Assembly (NCBI GenBank): GCA_019843655.1
Contig: JACDQD010000004.1
Span: forward strand, 6,944,001-7,008,000
Reading direction: 5' to 3'
Source: Lethocerus indicus
Lineage: Eukaryota > Arthropoda > Insecta > Hemiptera > Belostomatidae
Length of the DNA stretch: 64,000 bases
The notes under the pieces are model-generated. The model made no database searches. It saw only the letters and a list, made by a program, of their open reading frames with translations, and had not been told where the DNA came from. This document shows, one piece after another, positions 36,792 through 50,892 of the stretch. Within the stretch, counting starts at the first letter, position 1, and the number at the start of each line of letters is the position of its first letter. The translations under genes were made by a program, and so were the position numbers.

Positions 36792-39700
36792 CTGAAAAAT
36801 AATATTTAGAAATTCCCCGTCAGCTTAGCGAGATAACCCTGTTTCCCAGTGAATTTTCAGCGAAACACAATGAGGCCGAAACTTTTATTTGAACTGATGA
36901 TCGAAATAAATTCATACCCGGGCGAAAGGTGGATCGGACAAATAACTGCAAAATCTTTCTGTTGAAGCTCACGGAAGGGTTCAAAACCCGCCGGTTTATA
37001 TCCATCAACTTAAGCTTATGCCTCGTTGGGACCCTTGTGAGGGTGAGCGGTCGGGGGTGGCGGCGGGGAAGGGCAGTTTATCTGAGGGGGAAGGCCATTT
37101 GGGAGGCCCCTCGCTTTACACCGAGTTTTTAGCTTATATCTCTGGCGGAGTGCAGCGCACCACCGCGAGGATAACCCGCCTGAAAAATAGCCCCGGCTTA
37201 CCTAACCTTACCTTACCCTACCCGCCCTAACGCCAAAAACCGGGGGGTTAAGCCCTCCTATTTATTGGAGCACAATCATTACGAACGATTCTAGGATCGC
37301 CCGATGAAGACAAAAACGCAAGATTTCATTCTCAAGAATAATCTTCACATTTTGTTATATACCAGAAAATAAGTTCTTCATAATTGTCTAACACAACGGG
37401 ATAATTTTCCTTCCATTTTCGAACCATGTTAAAAATTGTTCGATAGAAGGCGGTGTCATTATAGCTGGTGGGTATTGAGGAATAAAAAAAATCAAGTCTC
37501 TTTGAACTCTAATTTGTTCGTTGAAGTATAATAAAATCAAAAGGGAACATTACCAAGCGGCGTGTAGACAGGCCTGTGGATAACGGCTTAGCACGGAAGA
37601 ATCTGATTATAATATATTATAATTATTATATTATTATCGAACAGTAAATTGAATATTATTAAGTGAGGATACGTTTTTCTGGGGCTGTCATTAATTATCA
37701 ACCGTGAAAAAACACCCGGCCCGCCTTCCAGTACACCAGCATAAAAAAATGACCGAACCGGAATAAACGAAGGCAATTTGTTCCAATTTTTTTATAAAAC
37801 TAATGACAATACGGGCGGTCTTTTCGAGGTATTAAGGGCACACTAATAACTCATTTTAACGCCAATGCCTAATGATTATTTTAATTCGAAAAATGTCGAT
37901 TATAATGACTCTACAGAAGCCCAATATTGATGAAATATTTCATGGAGGAGCTCTTCAAATTCCCAACCTCTACTAGGAAACACGTTGCTGAAATTCCTTC
38001 CGCGTGAGGTGTGGCGCAATGAAAATAAATATAACAGTTTGCTGGTGTCAGTGTATATGTGGGCGTTACGCATTATTAACTGCCACGACCTCGGACATAG
38101 GTGGGTTTGAGGCCAGAAAACAGTTCACTCTGGAATAGGCGCGGGGGCCCCTTTCTGAAGTGGGACTTCTGGTGGCGGAGAGCTAAGCCCCCCAATACAA
38201 CTGAGATCACGTAATCTGGAGACTGTATAAACGGGGCCATTGTCTCAGGCTCTCCGGCCGCTAAGCCCTCGGACCAATTTTCAATCTCCCCGCAGGGCTC
38301 ATCTGCTGATGCCCGCATTAAACAATACTCAGACGGCGAGCGCAGGGCCCTAATTCAGGCACGATCAAAAGCCGGCTCCAGCTCTAGACCCCCTAGTACC
38401 GCCCCCACATTACAGTTTGCGGTGAACAGTCGAGCGATGAATTTCAGCCACTCGTGACTGAAGAATTTCAAGTATGTTAACATTGAGCAACGAAGAAGCC
38501 GAATTGTGGGCATTTAAATATGTTTTCTCACGAACCACATTCCGTTAATTGAAAAACTTTAAAAATAAACTATCAGGAGTTCAACAGGGAATATTCAAAG
38601 GACAGAGGATGTGTTTGCGTGTGTTTTTTTGTGTATAGACCCGGTGGTGAACGCGATATTGTCTCGGTGTGAAGATTGGAAGATGTAATATTGCGGAGTT
38701 TGAGACAGAGAGGATAAGTGGAGAGACGAATGGAGTGTAGGCCGTGCGTTAGTACCCCGGGGAGTGACCCTCCCGCCGGCCGGGCCTTATAAAAACCCGT
38801 CCGCCGTTATAGACAGATTCTGCGAATCGCACCCGCGGGGCACAACCCTCCGCCTACTGGAGCTGACACCGCCTAAAATGTCATCGCGTTGTCTGAGACA
38901 AAGAAATTGTTTTCGGAATATCCCTTAGCCCCGCTGTTCTCATAGTCTCACTTTTACCTACAGGGCTCGTAGGACACAATGTAAAACGTTAATAGGTTCA
39001 GAAGTTGGAATTTAATTGCCACTAAATTCATCTCGCTTTTCTCACATCTACATAGATGTTATCGGGGACCAATTATATACAAATTCTGAACTGAGTTCGC
39101 TGCAAAATATTTTTAGCACCGACAGAAATTATGTAAGGAATCCGTTACAAAAGATCCTTGATAAGCTATTATTGACCGAAACGTAATTCTTTACAAGTAG
39201 ATTGAATTTAATACAGATAATTCTATAATCGAAGTTTAACCTGTCAGAATCTTTTTTGACGCCTTTTGAAACAATGCAATAAACACGCTGCGAATCGTGA
39301 ACCGTACAGGATAACCTGTCCATGAAAAGAGGATAGTGGAAAATGTATGTGGTAGTAATATTTTCCGTTAGCGTCTCTTGTTGTTTATAGGGATATAACA
39401 AAATATACGATGACGTATAAACGCCAGCGATTTTTAACATTTCTTATACATTACAATGACGCCAGAAATGATATTTCAAGCAGTTATTATGAATCCGTCT
39501 TTCTGAAGGTCGGAACATTTCCCTTTCTTACGATCCATTACAAATGCTTCTGTCACGGTGAGAAAAGTGAGCGTAGGAATACGCGATAATTTTATTAGGA
39601 ACGGCCGTATAGGAGCGGCGGGTGTATTACCTTCCATTCTTTAGGGGCGTAATGACCGTTCGAGCGGTCGGAGAAGAAGATATCGCTGGCAAATATTAAA

Positions 39701-42419
39701 AGCTGGCTGGAGTCTTGGCCTGCAGGGCCGCGTTTTTACGCCGGTTTTACGTTTACGAGGGCGCCCATTCGGGGCGAATAAAGTCCACGACAGGTTGGCC
39801 AACCTGGCAATAATTTATTTTTTCGGCTGTGACGAAGGGGCGGGGTGGTCGGTATTTACTGCCTTCACTATTGTGGGCCATCCGGAGCTGGGGACATGCC
39901 CGACGCGGCGGCGACAGTAAAAATGGCTTCGATTCCGTGACCGGCCAAATCCCTTTACGATCGGTTCGGCATCGGATTAGACGGCCCGAATAACGCCCCC
40001 AGGACGCCGGCGGAATAACTCCCCCCGGCCCGGTAGGAAATTCCATTTGAAATAAAGAATATTCTGACGTCCAACGGATTATATTCACTACTCCGAGTTA
40101 TCTGATCGTGTATCGATTGCCTTAAATATGAGTTCGTAGCTTAGCCAGGGAAGCCGCAGATGAAGATGGTAAGCAGCAGAAGGGGAAAAATCCAGTAGGA
40201 ATAACTACGTCTCGAAGGAACTATGGTAATCCTGATATCCTTTCCCATTTTTTGTGAAACATTCCAGGAAATATATATATAGTACATATATTTCTTTATA
40301 TAGTTGCTGAATTATATGTATATCACTACACTCATTGCTGATCAATTTACAGCAGGGCGTTAAATTAATATTATCATAAAGTATTTTCCTGTACATTGTG
40401 AAATAAACAAAGGCTCGTTCGGATTGAAATCGTCCCAATCCGTATGTTGGAAATAAGTACGACCAATGCCAATTTTCATTCCTTTAGAATCCAATTTGCG
40501 TGGAAATTGTTTCCGAGTAGCTCATTAAAATGAAAAATGTGGCCGTAATGAAAAAAAGACTCGTCGGAATTCATGTGACCTGTCGTAGGTCACAGCGGTG
40601 CCCAGTTTTGGCCTAAAATGTCAGCTACAAAGTGATGAATGACAAAGAGATTATCGCGCGGGAAATTAATGTTGCGAAGGGCATCATCATAAAGCAATAG
40701 TTTAGATTAGAAGAAACGGAACGAAAAAATTAAATCACTACCGCTATAACTTGTTTGATATTGTATCGTGTATTCGTCGTTAAGAATAATTAATCTGCTG
40801 TGTAATTCGAACGGATTTTATTGGCTCGTTTTCATGAGTGGATGTAGTGCAGTAAAAATTATCTGTTCCTGAGCCATGGAAATAATTAAGAATATAATCT
40901 CCAGCACCACAGCAAATAGCACTACTAGATCTCTGCCACTCCTTCAAACGCAGATGTAAGAAAATTTGTAATTAAAATTCCCGAGTAAACATTTTTAATG
41001 AGTACACTTCTGAAAAGAGGTTGCCTCCCTGTTTCTTGACAATGGCACGTAGTTTCATACACTTTACATTTCTGTCGCGTTGAATTTACACAAATTATTT
41101 AGATAAAATACAAACGCTGGTACTCCGCAGTACAGCCTGCCTCGGACTTTTATGGGAAAGATTCTCTTGAATATCAATGATATTAAATATCATTTGAACT
41201 TTGGTAAATCCAAAGACAAGAATAGTTTAGCGTAGAAAATAATGTAATGATACTTTAAAGAGAAGTCTAGTATTATTCGTTACAATTTAATGATGAAAAC
41301 GGAAGGCACATCGGAAACCTATTCCGGACAAAACATTTACGGCAATATGAAAATCATAAATATTTAGGATAACGAGGAATATTTTGTGATGATCTGTTTC
41401 CCGGGGATAAGGTATTTCTGTGAATAAATTTGTATGCTATGCAAATAGAACAGAGCGAAAACAAAATTGTGGCAATAATCTAGCTCAATGTCGGCGAATC
41501 GGCCGAAACAGTTGTTGTAGGAAATGCGAATATTTATCCTCCCTATAATAGTGTTTCGCAATAATCCCTTAGTACACATTTCCTCGGTTGACAGTCCCCA
41601 TTTTCGCGTTTCGTCATGGCTTTCTCGGGGCATAAATTTTCTCATATCCCATTATTCCGGTGGCCGTCCGTCCGGTGAGCTCGGTGCGCTCGTAAAGATC
41701 GTCCCCGGGTCACCCGTTTAACGTTCGAGCCCTAACAGCGGATGCAGACCTACTGCCGACCAAGCCGAATCTGCAGTAAACGACAACGCATAGGACGGTA
41801 AAACTTAATACAGTGCAGAGCTTGGAGTAATGCTCCTTTAAATGAGCCAGCTGTGCCAACTTCTTCGATGTATAACCGATGTATAGCCGCGCCTCAATGT
41901 TCACCAACAGTACGCTATGCTTCGTGGAATATTTAAACAATGCCTTCGTATAATTCTTCTATAAAATGGTTACATATTATCTTGATCGCCAATTCAAGTT
42001 CGTTTATACATATAGAATTCAGATTTAGTACAAATGAAACACACTTATGTTAAATGTAAACAATGTTCAAACGATATCTTTCTAGATAACTTTCTTAAAA
42101 TCTCGATGTTGGTTAATTTAAATTTTGCGAACTTAATGAAAAATTACTCACGGTGAGTAATGAAATTGGGAAAGGGGAATAGCAGCAGCGGCGGCAGCAG
42201 CAGGGGATGCGGGCGCATTTAATATGCATGCTCAGTAGCGAGTCTTGGGGATCAAGTTAGCTTAACGCGGAAGTTAGCGCCCCGAGGGAGGCGCAGCGCT
42301 CTCCCTGAGTCGGGCGGGGGCCGGTTTAATGGCACAAACAAGAAGGGAGGAATGCCGTGGATTGTGATTGGATGGCTGAATAAATCAGCGAAAGACTCGT
42401 AAAACAATGTTAAATTAAT

Positions 42420-42537
42420 CGATTATTTAGTGATGTTTCGGTAGTGTTCAAATAATCCAGCCGTCGATAGGCTGGATGAATAAAAATACTGGTATTGCAG
42501 GTACCGTAACTTTCATTACGATAGGACTAAATAATCG
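42420..42537. repeat. Nested inverted repeat, 118 bp
   Basis: The outer arms, CGATTATTTAGT at 42,420-42,431 and ACTAAATAATCG at 42,526-42,537, are perfect complements. Inside, ATCCAGCC and GGCTGGAT form a second perfect 8-bp stem with a 7-nt loop at about 42,456-42,478. The rest pairs only partly. It could be a fold-back element or a structured intronic RNA; no protein is encoded. Confidence 0.6.
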
Positions 42538-44099
42538 ACGATTCCAGTTTGCCACGGCATACAAACGTTAGTGTGTATGAAGTTTGAATGGAAATAATCC
42601 TTATGCGATTACGGTAATGAGAAGAGAAACACAATTAGGTTTAACACGCTCCCACACATTATCCATCTTACTGATTCCCTATAACGATACAACGCATGGT
42701 TCGGTTTTGTGGCAGATGGACAATTTTTTGTCAACTCGGAAGGTAAAGAGTTAGGGTCACTAACGACGCAATAAGCTGGCACAGTGAAGGTTAAATCATA
42801 TTTTAAGGCAGAAAATGACTATTTAATTACAGTCGGGAGGGTGAGAGGGTCGGTTACGTGAGGGCGCTGATGGGGCCGTACCCGATAACGGGTCCACTCT
42901 CCCCTAACTCGAGAGGGATCGCTGCCCTTTCCATCTCCCGCGGGTTATGAACTGCAGTTTATAACTACTCCGTCTCCCCCGATCGCGATAACTCTTTTAG
43001 CCCAACCCCGTTCCATCTAAAGTGCCGTCCCAGAAAATACGGATTTATTTTCAATATCATATCGGGAGAAGATCTCATGCCGGAGTCCACTCAGTTAATA
43101 TGTATACAAATATATATCCTTCGTTCCATTTGCTTTGCACACATATTCCAGTGTGAAGTTAAATTAATTTGTAGGATACTAAACCTGCGACACAGGTATG
43201 TTATGCGGGTTACAGTGTGCAAGGATAATTCTCTTTCATTTGTCTAATGAACGTACATTCCTTTTAAATTTAATTTCGTTTCCAGTTACCTATTTCGGTT
43301 TCTATTTTCACCATCACCAGTATCTTTCGGTAAATTAGTAAATTATACATTAGTACATTATTTATTAGCGTCCAAATAAAGGGAAAATGTGTTACCTCTA
43401 TTATCTAATTTTACCACCGTACTATATTTGGTTCCGTTATAAGTTGGCCGGAAGTCGTTTTTTGTTGGGCTGACGTCAAAGGGTAGACACATGGACAAGT
43501 GAGGCATTCTACCTTGTAGCGGGGTATAATACACGATAAGTAAGTCGAGGTGGGGAATGATTGATGAGAGGGCGGGATGGGGCCGGCAGCCCCCCGCCAC
43601 CCCACTCGACCCCATCAATCCATCAATATTCAACACTCACCGCGGCTACAGCTACGGCCGATTCCCGGCCAGACCGAGGAGAGATTAATTGTTGAGGCAG
43701 AGCCGACAATCCCGCCAAAACATACTGACGAAGCTACAGCCCCCGTTTTGAGTAGGCCTCACCGCCTGTTTTTCTTGATAAACGATTATATTATTAATAT
43801 TTTCCCGAGAAACGTATATAGGAATGCCGGATGAACGGAATTCCCAGTTATTACCTCGAGGGAGTGTATACAGTTAGGCTAAAACGTAGGTACTAAACCT
43901 AGAATTATCAAATCGCTTGTCAGTGTACTGTCAAAATAAATCAACATCACTTCGAGATTAAAAATCGAGCGATGAGAAACCACAACAAAAATACGATGGA
44001 AAAATACAGTGAAGGGCACGAATAGGCAGAAACCAACAGTACAGAATGAGAGATAAAACTGGAAATTTTCGGGTGGAAAAAATCGATCGTAAGAGCACG

Positions 44100-45250
44100 C
44101 CGGGAAAACGAACGAAGACATTTTTACGACGGTAGCCTTTGGAAGCCTGTGCAGTGCCTGACAAAGAACAAAGTACACATCCCAACCTTACACACCGAAA
44201 AGGGCCAAAAGATATTCGGAGACAAAGGGAAATCGGAACGAGTGCTGCAATACTTCACCGGCATCCACAAACAATCAACACAACGCGGAAACATCAGCCA
44301 CTCGGACTATACCTGAGTACTCATAAAAAGGACGAGAACAGAAAAGAAGCAACCAAATGACAATTCTAAAGAATCAGCGAACCCAGACGTCGGTGACAAA
44401 GAGGTTTCGTAGGAAGGCCAAAGTGACAGCACCAGGCAGTGGCCCTGAAAGCCCGAAGCCTTCAGAAATAAACTCTCTTAATCCCACTAGAAATCCGACC
44501 TGCCCCAAGCAAAAGACCAATATTATTCAAAAACTGAACACTATGACAAATTCAGGTCTTAACGAGTTAACTAACATGAAAAAAACTCCTACTATATAAA
44601 TTTGTACTCCTTAACAATACAATACTGCAACCTAACAACCAAATTAACCAGTTACAGAGCAGTTATCCTATTACCAAGTTTGTCAAAAATAAATTTAAGA
44701 AATATCCTCTCTAGATCCTGAAAATAAAAAGAAACCTTAAACATAACTCCCAAGGAACACTCGACAAGCTAACATGTTTCGTTAGTGATATATGAATCGA
44801 GGTATTTTAACTGCACTGGTCTGCAAGAAAGCATTCGATTCAGTGTGGATGAGCGGCCGAAATACACATTGAAAAATTCCAGACAACATAGAAGCTCTCT
44901 ATACTACCCTCGGAGAAGCATCGAGAACGCGAACAGATGATGTACACAACTCAGCCGCGACTTCCTAAAATAACCGTCATCGTAGATTGAATTTCCCACC
45001 ATAAACCACCCCGATACGCTACACAGTCATCCAGGAAACTCCATTGGGCAAAGAAAATATGTACCGAAAGGAGGAAGCCCCCGCCATATCCGGCTTAGCC
45101 TACTCCGAAGAATAGGGCTTATTCTATACGCAAAATAATGTTACCGATATAATGTTACCACAGCGTACAACCGGTTATATACAGACACCTGAACTGAAAT
45201 TTTCAGAACATCTGGTCATACTAAGGAAACGTAATATCTCTCCAAATGTA
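44100..45250 (+). mobile_element. Highly degenerate non-LTR retroelement relic
   Basis: Scattered over several plus-strand frames are SYRAVILLPSLSK (compare the SYRPISLLP-type start of LINE reverse transcriptases), LDKLTCFVSDI, and TALVCKKAFDSVW, which matches the catalytic A motif with its Asp. The YADD box was not found intact. Stops and shifts are frequent. It lies opposite to the host gene within the 36.8-48.9 kb intron. Borders are approximate. Confidence 0.6.
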
Positions 45251-46231
45251 CATTGTTGCAGAGTGTCTGAATGAATAAGTGAAAATATACGCTTTCGGGT
45301 TTCACACATTCCTGATCAATTGAGCAAGAATTGAACAGTTTCCTGTCTCAGGCTGTACCAAATTCGCTCAGCGAAACTTGTTTTCAAACGGGCAGTTAAC
45401 TCACAGATATACCTAGAAAGGTTAGGGCTTTCAAACGCGTCGGATTTGGGAAAAGCGATGTGGAGTTTCAACCATTTCTCTTGCCCAGTCGATATTAACT
45501 CGAGTGTCGGGTCATCAGGTGTCGACTTCCGTCATAATTTTGTCGCCGAGCTCCCCGATTTGGTTTATTAAACATTTATACATTTTTGACAGTTTTATTT
45601 TATAAAGTAGCTGGACACATATGTAAGGTAATATTCTGTATGATTGATGGGGAGGGCCAAAGTGAAGAACTCCCGCCTCCATCAATCTAAAAGTTTCCGC
45701 TGCTGGTTTATAATACACGCCTCTTTGTACGCGACAATAACAATCTGTCTGTTGTATGCGTACAGAACAGTTTCACATTATTTTCAAATGAGGTAAATGC
45801 AATACCAGTACTGGTCTGCTCCTGTCGAACAGAAAATATATTTTTAGTCTTATTCCGTCCTACGCCTGACTGGCTTCCACTTATCGCCTTCGTCGGTAGT
45901 ATTCATTAATAGACATTAATGTCAAGCACTGACCAAACCATTTGGGCAATCTCGAAACCAACTAACTGTTCAGTTGAAATTGCTATTCTTTATCGCAGTT
46001 AAACTCTGAAACGACTGCTGTATATTTACTGCGCGCTTTAAACATTTCAGGGAAACCGTCGAATGGGCTCAATCTTAAGGGGTGGCGCGGAGGAGTGGGA
46101 TAACGTATCTCTGGTGCGGTCTGAAATAAGACGGAAAATTGTTGTCCGACCCCCGGGGGTGCACATTTATAAGGGAAGGGGGAGTAAGAAGTCCCAGTTA
46201 AAATGTAAGTCTCCCAGGGGCGACAGAGAGG

Positions 46232-46322
46232 GGCAACTACTGCTTTCTCCCTCGCTCCCTCCCTCCCTCACTCTCTTTCTCTCTCTCCCTCTCCATCTCC
46301 TCCTCCCTCTCTCACTCTCAGT
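46232..46322. repeat. Polypyrimidine (CT/CCCT) tract
   Basis: About 90 bp of C/T-only or nearly C/T-only sequence with CTCC and CTCT motifs. It is the mirror type of the GA tracts elsewhere in the window. Confidence 0.85.
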
Positions 46323-48942
46323 AGGCGTCATAAACCCCGTGAAATATGGGTTCTTCCAACTCCCGTCCCATATATCGTCCCCGGGCGCACTTCCCCGAGC
46401 GCCACTATCAACCTTCCATTCCCATCACCTTTCCACTCGGGCCATCGTTTGCACTCCTTCACTACGGTTTTCCTTTCCCAAAACTCTCAACGCTAATTAT
46501 TATAAATTTTTCTTCATAATAGATACGATGGAACTTAAATCAGTAGAATGTACAAGGCTGGAAGGTGCGCACCATATTTTCTTCAGTATGCCAAAAATTA
46601 CCAAATACCACAAAATGCCTAATCATCGTATTTTTAAACTCGAGAAACATATTTAGCATAGCAAACCTGTTAACCTGACTTCTTAAACGGTAGCGCAATA
46701 GTGAGTAATCGATTATTGATATTTTAATGACTGTATCTGTGATTGTGAAGGTAATGAAGTTCTGGTACTTTGCTGCCCACCTGTTGGTGTGTAACTTCAA
46801 AGGCAGACAGCGGAGGTACTTTAGTGGTGAACGGGCGGGGATTTGCAAGTGTTGAGACCAAGAAGGAATGTGGAGGGGGGAATTAAGTTATCTTAATGTG
46901 GTTATAGAATTTAAGTTAACCAAATATTGTTATTCCGGCAACGGTCGGCGGCGAAGAACTGGGCAAATTGATGATTCTCGTTTTGTTAAATTACCGCTGT
47001 AAAATGTTCGATCCTGTCCGGACCGCAAGGAATAAAACGCGAATGGATCTCGTAAAAGAGAGAGAGATATGAGCCATTTGAAACGCCGCCGATAAATTTT
47101 CCGCCGTCTCCCGGAACGTGCCCGTTTTAATTTCTAGGGAAAATATTGCCCGTATAAAATAGAAACCCAATAGAGAGAAATGCACTATTTTCGTTGATTA
47201 TCCGACGTGGACGCATTTCTACGCTCAACGCAGGATAACTCTAGAAGAGAATCATCTAATTACAAATTGTCAATGAATTAGAAATTAGTTTGATGTTACA
47301 CGCTTACCATAACAGTGGATGATCCTATCTATTATACTTAATGGCCTAATAGTTAAATAAACAATTTCCGGCAATATTATAATGGCAATCTTCCAATCCT
47401 ATGGTCGAGTTATCGCAGAATTTCGCAAGACATAATAACGCTCCTCTATTAGGGGCTTTAGGAGGAAAGAATCTGAGAGATGACTTGATTCAGATTATTT
47501 GGGCACAAAAATTAGAACGATAATGGTTGAATTAAAAGGGAGCCGATCAAACGTCCCAGCGTCGAAGGGATGTCAATTGACTGTCAAATACATCAAAAGG
47601 TTTGGTCATTTAGCAGCGTTTAAATAAAACCCTTTATACGAGCCTTTGACCGTTGTCCCGCTTTAAAGGGCCCCGGGCACGTTTCTCGCGTCCCCCAATT
47701 CCCGATTTACCGAAAGGGCCCACCCCAGAAAAGGGCTAGTATTTCAGAGTTCGAATCACCGACTGAATCCTAATTACTGGATTATCCCATCGGGAAGTCC
47801 CATCACTAAATCGTCCGCCTTAACCCCTTTCTCAGTTCTTCCCTTATTTATTTGCCCCGGAGGGGGGGGAAAGGGAAAGTAATTATTGCCAGTTAGCCGT
47901 TAATGGAGATCTGGAATTATGGCCCAACCGTTGAATCTAAAATTCGGAGCACCGAACAGCTACACAGTGTTCTTAACACCGAACGTTTTCCGAATTCAGC
48001 CGCCAACTGGAGTTTCGTTACACTATAAATCACATGGTACAAACTTTGTCTCTCGGAAAACGGACTTGTTGGAATAAGAATGAGAACATTGTTTCTCAGA
48101 ATAATTTTTGAATCAAGAGATGGATTAAATTGACAAGACGAAACTGATCCCCGGTACCTTTTATCACGTCGTATATATTGTGCGGACTTATAATGTCTAG
48201 AGGGCCGGTAAAACACAGCTTTACTTCATTTCTAAAAGTAGAACTACACAATTACGAGGGCGACAACTATCCGGAAAACCTGTACTGCTCAACAAATTTA
48301 TACTTTTTCCGCTGAAATAACATTTTCATTCGCCGCTTATCCGCAGAATCGGAACGGCACGGAGAGGACGGGAGTAGGGCTTGGCAATCTTTGCACGGAG
48401 GGAGTAAAGGAAAAAGGAGGTGCGGGAGGCGGTGGCTGGGCTCATAACATAAAAATGGTGGCCGCAGATCTGCAGGCCGACTTTGGGGAAGGGGGAGGGT
48501 TGAAATTCGGGGAAATTGCGGTTAGCTCCTGGAAACGGTAGCCGTTTTATCGTCCGCCGGCCACGTACTCCGCTCCGGATCACACTACTAAGGCCCGATT
48601 TCCTCCCACGGGTCACCCGGTAAATGCAATCGACTTATAGACTGAGGAAAGAAAGGGCGGAAATCAAAGTTTTTGCTATAAATGAATGAGAAAATGTTTC
48701 ACTTCGCAAATAAACTAGTAATATAGCATTACTCGTAGTGTATCTTATCAGTGCTGCTGGACACCTACTGTTTTATACTGTAATTATTAATATAAACATT
48801 CCATATTTTAGGACTATAAATGATACATTTAATTCTATGTGCGGTGTTATATATGCGGTTATCATCGTAATACAATTATTTCATAAATTAAACTTGGAAA
48901 TGATTACTGTAATTGTTTCTGTAAAATAAGCAAAATGTTAAC

Positions 48943-49048
48943 CTGATAACTGCGATGGCTGCCGTTCCCGTGTCAGCTCCCTGCAGAATCTCTTTTTCGT
49001 GCCCTTTCTCCTGGGGTCGAATTCGCGTTTTTTCAGATCGCCATTTTC
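48943..49048 (-). CDS. Exon encoding a basic linker
   Basis: 106 nt, phase 0 in and phase 1 out. The acceptor is TATTTCAG and the donor is TTATCAG|GTTAAC. The peptide starts ENGDLKKREFDPRRKGTKKR and is strongly basic, possibly a nuclear-localisation or membrane-binding segment (inference). The exon fits in phase both with the polyglycine exon before it and with the helical exon after it, which is the main reason to accept so short an exon. Confidence 0.75.
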
Positions 49049-50871
49049 CTGAAATATAAAGAATAAGGACATGAAACGTGATTTCGAAGAGGTTACTCGG
49101 CAAGATCGCTTTGTTCTTGTCATGTCATTTACGCACGACCGACTCAATTCAGTCAACACGGCTGGCTGTTCATAGTCTCCGACTCCGTTATTCGGAAAGT
49201 GCGGTACTTGAAGTGTCGAGCGACTTTTATTTAAGTGCAAGTCTGTGGAATTTTCAGCCGGCGCGCTCGGCGAAAGGTCATCCGGGAGTTGACCGCCCCA
49301 CGCCATCCATCATCCCGCCGGAGTTCACTACCCCCCAATGGGCGGGCCAGAATTTAATATTACCAACTTTTCCACCCCCGACATAGCCAGCCCTCCATAT
49401 TTCACGGGACCTCCATAAAATAAAAAAATAACAGCTTTAACTTTTGAAATATACCAATTTTGTGGGAGGCCGAAGGTGTTTGCACATGATGGGCGATTAA
49501 CACAATTGTACAACGCTGCGGGTAGTGTACGCTGGCTAATGGAATGGGAAATGTCGCCACGAATTTCTGAACTCGCAAGACAAATTCAATAGCCGACAGA
49601 CATGTGATACTGAGCCCGCAAGACGGATCTGTCGTGCGGGTTAGTAAGTCGACTGCGCCGTGCATTATTTATTCCCTTTAATTTAGCATAGGTACCCGAC
49701 CTTATTTGACCCGCTATTCCGTTTTCAGCAAAAACAAATTACAAGGCCCAACGAAAATTTACCTTTTTCAAAATTGAATGAAACAAAAAATATAGTTTTA
49801 TGCGCATATAATTTGTATTTTGTATGTATATGTATGTTTACATATTGTTATTTGCAATAAAATTTCTGCAAAAATATATGCGACACCGAAATAATTTGTT
49901 GTTAATTGTTTTAAACTAAAAAAAATTTGGAAAAGAAATTATTAAGAAAAGGTTGACTGCCGAATTTATGCATTAATCTTATCAATAAAAAATATTTTTG
50001 ACATATATAAACATGTATATTGACATGCACGGATTATCATTCTGCAGAGAACAGTGGACACAGGCAGTTTTGCCTGACAAGATGCCTATTACATCATCAT
50101 AAGGCTTGGAAGATAAACTCGAAGTGAGTCAACACGAAGTCGAAAATAGACGCGGAATGGGCATATCGTCGTCGGTTGAATCGATTTCCAGCCGGCGGCG
50201 AATTCCGGACGGTGGCGTTTTGCCCGGTTCGAAATTGTGATATTTTTCATTTCGTCGTCAAACATTTGTGTTTGACAAACAAAAGGATCCTGCGTTGGTG
50301 TGGGCCGTCCGATGAAATGGACCCCGGGGGGGGGAACTCTGCTGCACGTGAAAATTGCGCGGCTCCGGCAGGTTTCAGTTCATCACAATACAAGACTTCC
50401 TCCTTGTACCATGCCCTAGAGATAAGTTATAACATAGTTCGGCCGACGTTTAGCCAAATGAAAACCAATTAGACCGGTATTTCTTCCCTGTAGTTAATAG
50501 CCCCGTCTAGACGCTTAATTACCTCAATTTATTATTAACGCCACGAAGAATTAAATGTGCTTGATTTACCCAGATTCGATGTATGAATAAAGATTCTTAA
50601 ATGAACGAAATGTGTTATGACAACACATTTATTCCACTGAAATAAAATTTCTCGCCCCACCATACGTTTCCTTTATATAAAGTACATGAGCACACTACCG
50701 ACTGCACGCGAACTGCATATAAAATATTCGTGCCGCGCTTGAGCCCATATATATTTTGCCCGGCAGATAACTGCACGCTCGCCGTTCTAGATAGATAGAC
50801 ACCGGCGGGAGAGTAGATGAGTGAAAAAAGGAACGAAACGAAAAAAGATGTTTAGAATGAACGAGAGCGGA

Positions 50872-50892
50872 AGAGAGAGAGAGAGGGAGATA
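50872..50892. repeat. Short GA microsatellite
   Basis: An AGAGAGAGAGAGAGGGAGA run of about 20 bp. Confidence 0.8.

Larger units (their letters stand above)
36792..48942. other. Intron of about 12 kb
   Basis: It holds the LINE relic at 44.1-45.25 kb, the nested inverted repeat at 42.4 kb and the CT tract at 46.2 kb. Several CpG-rich islands (37.0-37.2, 38.1-38.4, 38.7-38.9, 39.7-40.05, 42.8-43.0, 47.6-47.9 kb) have no coding signature and are candidates for regulatory sequence; this is inference only. Confidence 0.6.

Noticed and set aside
36890..36910. Second CTGATGA...GAAA candidate hammerhead
   Set aside because: No room for stem II between the core boxes and no stem I pairing.
37195..37240. 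CCTAACC-like sequence resembling the insect telomere repeat
   Set aside because: Only a single good copy within a degenerate CTTACC run; not a telomeric array.
38785..38900. TATAAAAA motif in a GC-rich island, plus strand
   Set aside because: The following ATG opens only a 13-codon frame and there is no convincing donor.
46063..46656. 197-codon plus-strand ORF
   Set aside because: Spans the polypyrimidine tract and lacks any protein family signature.
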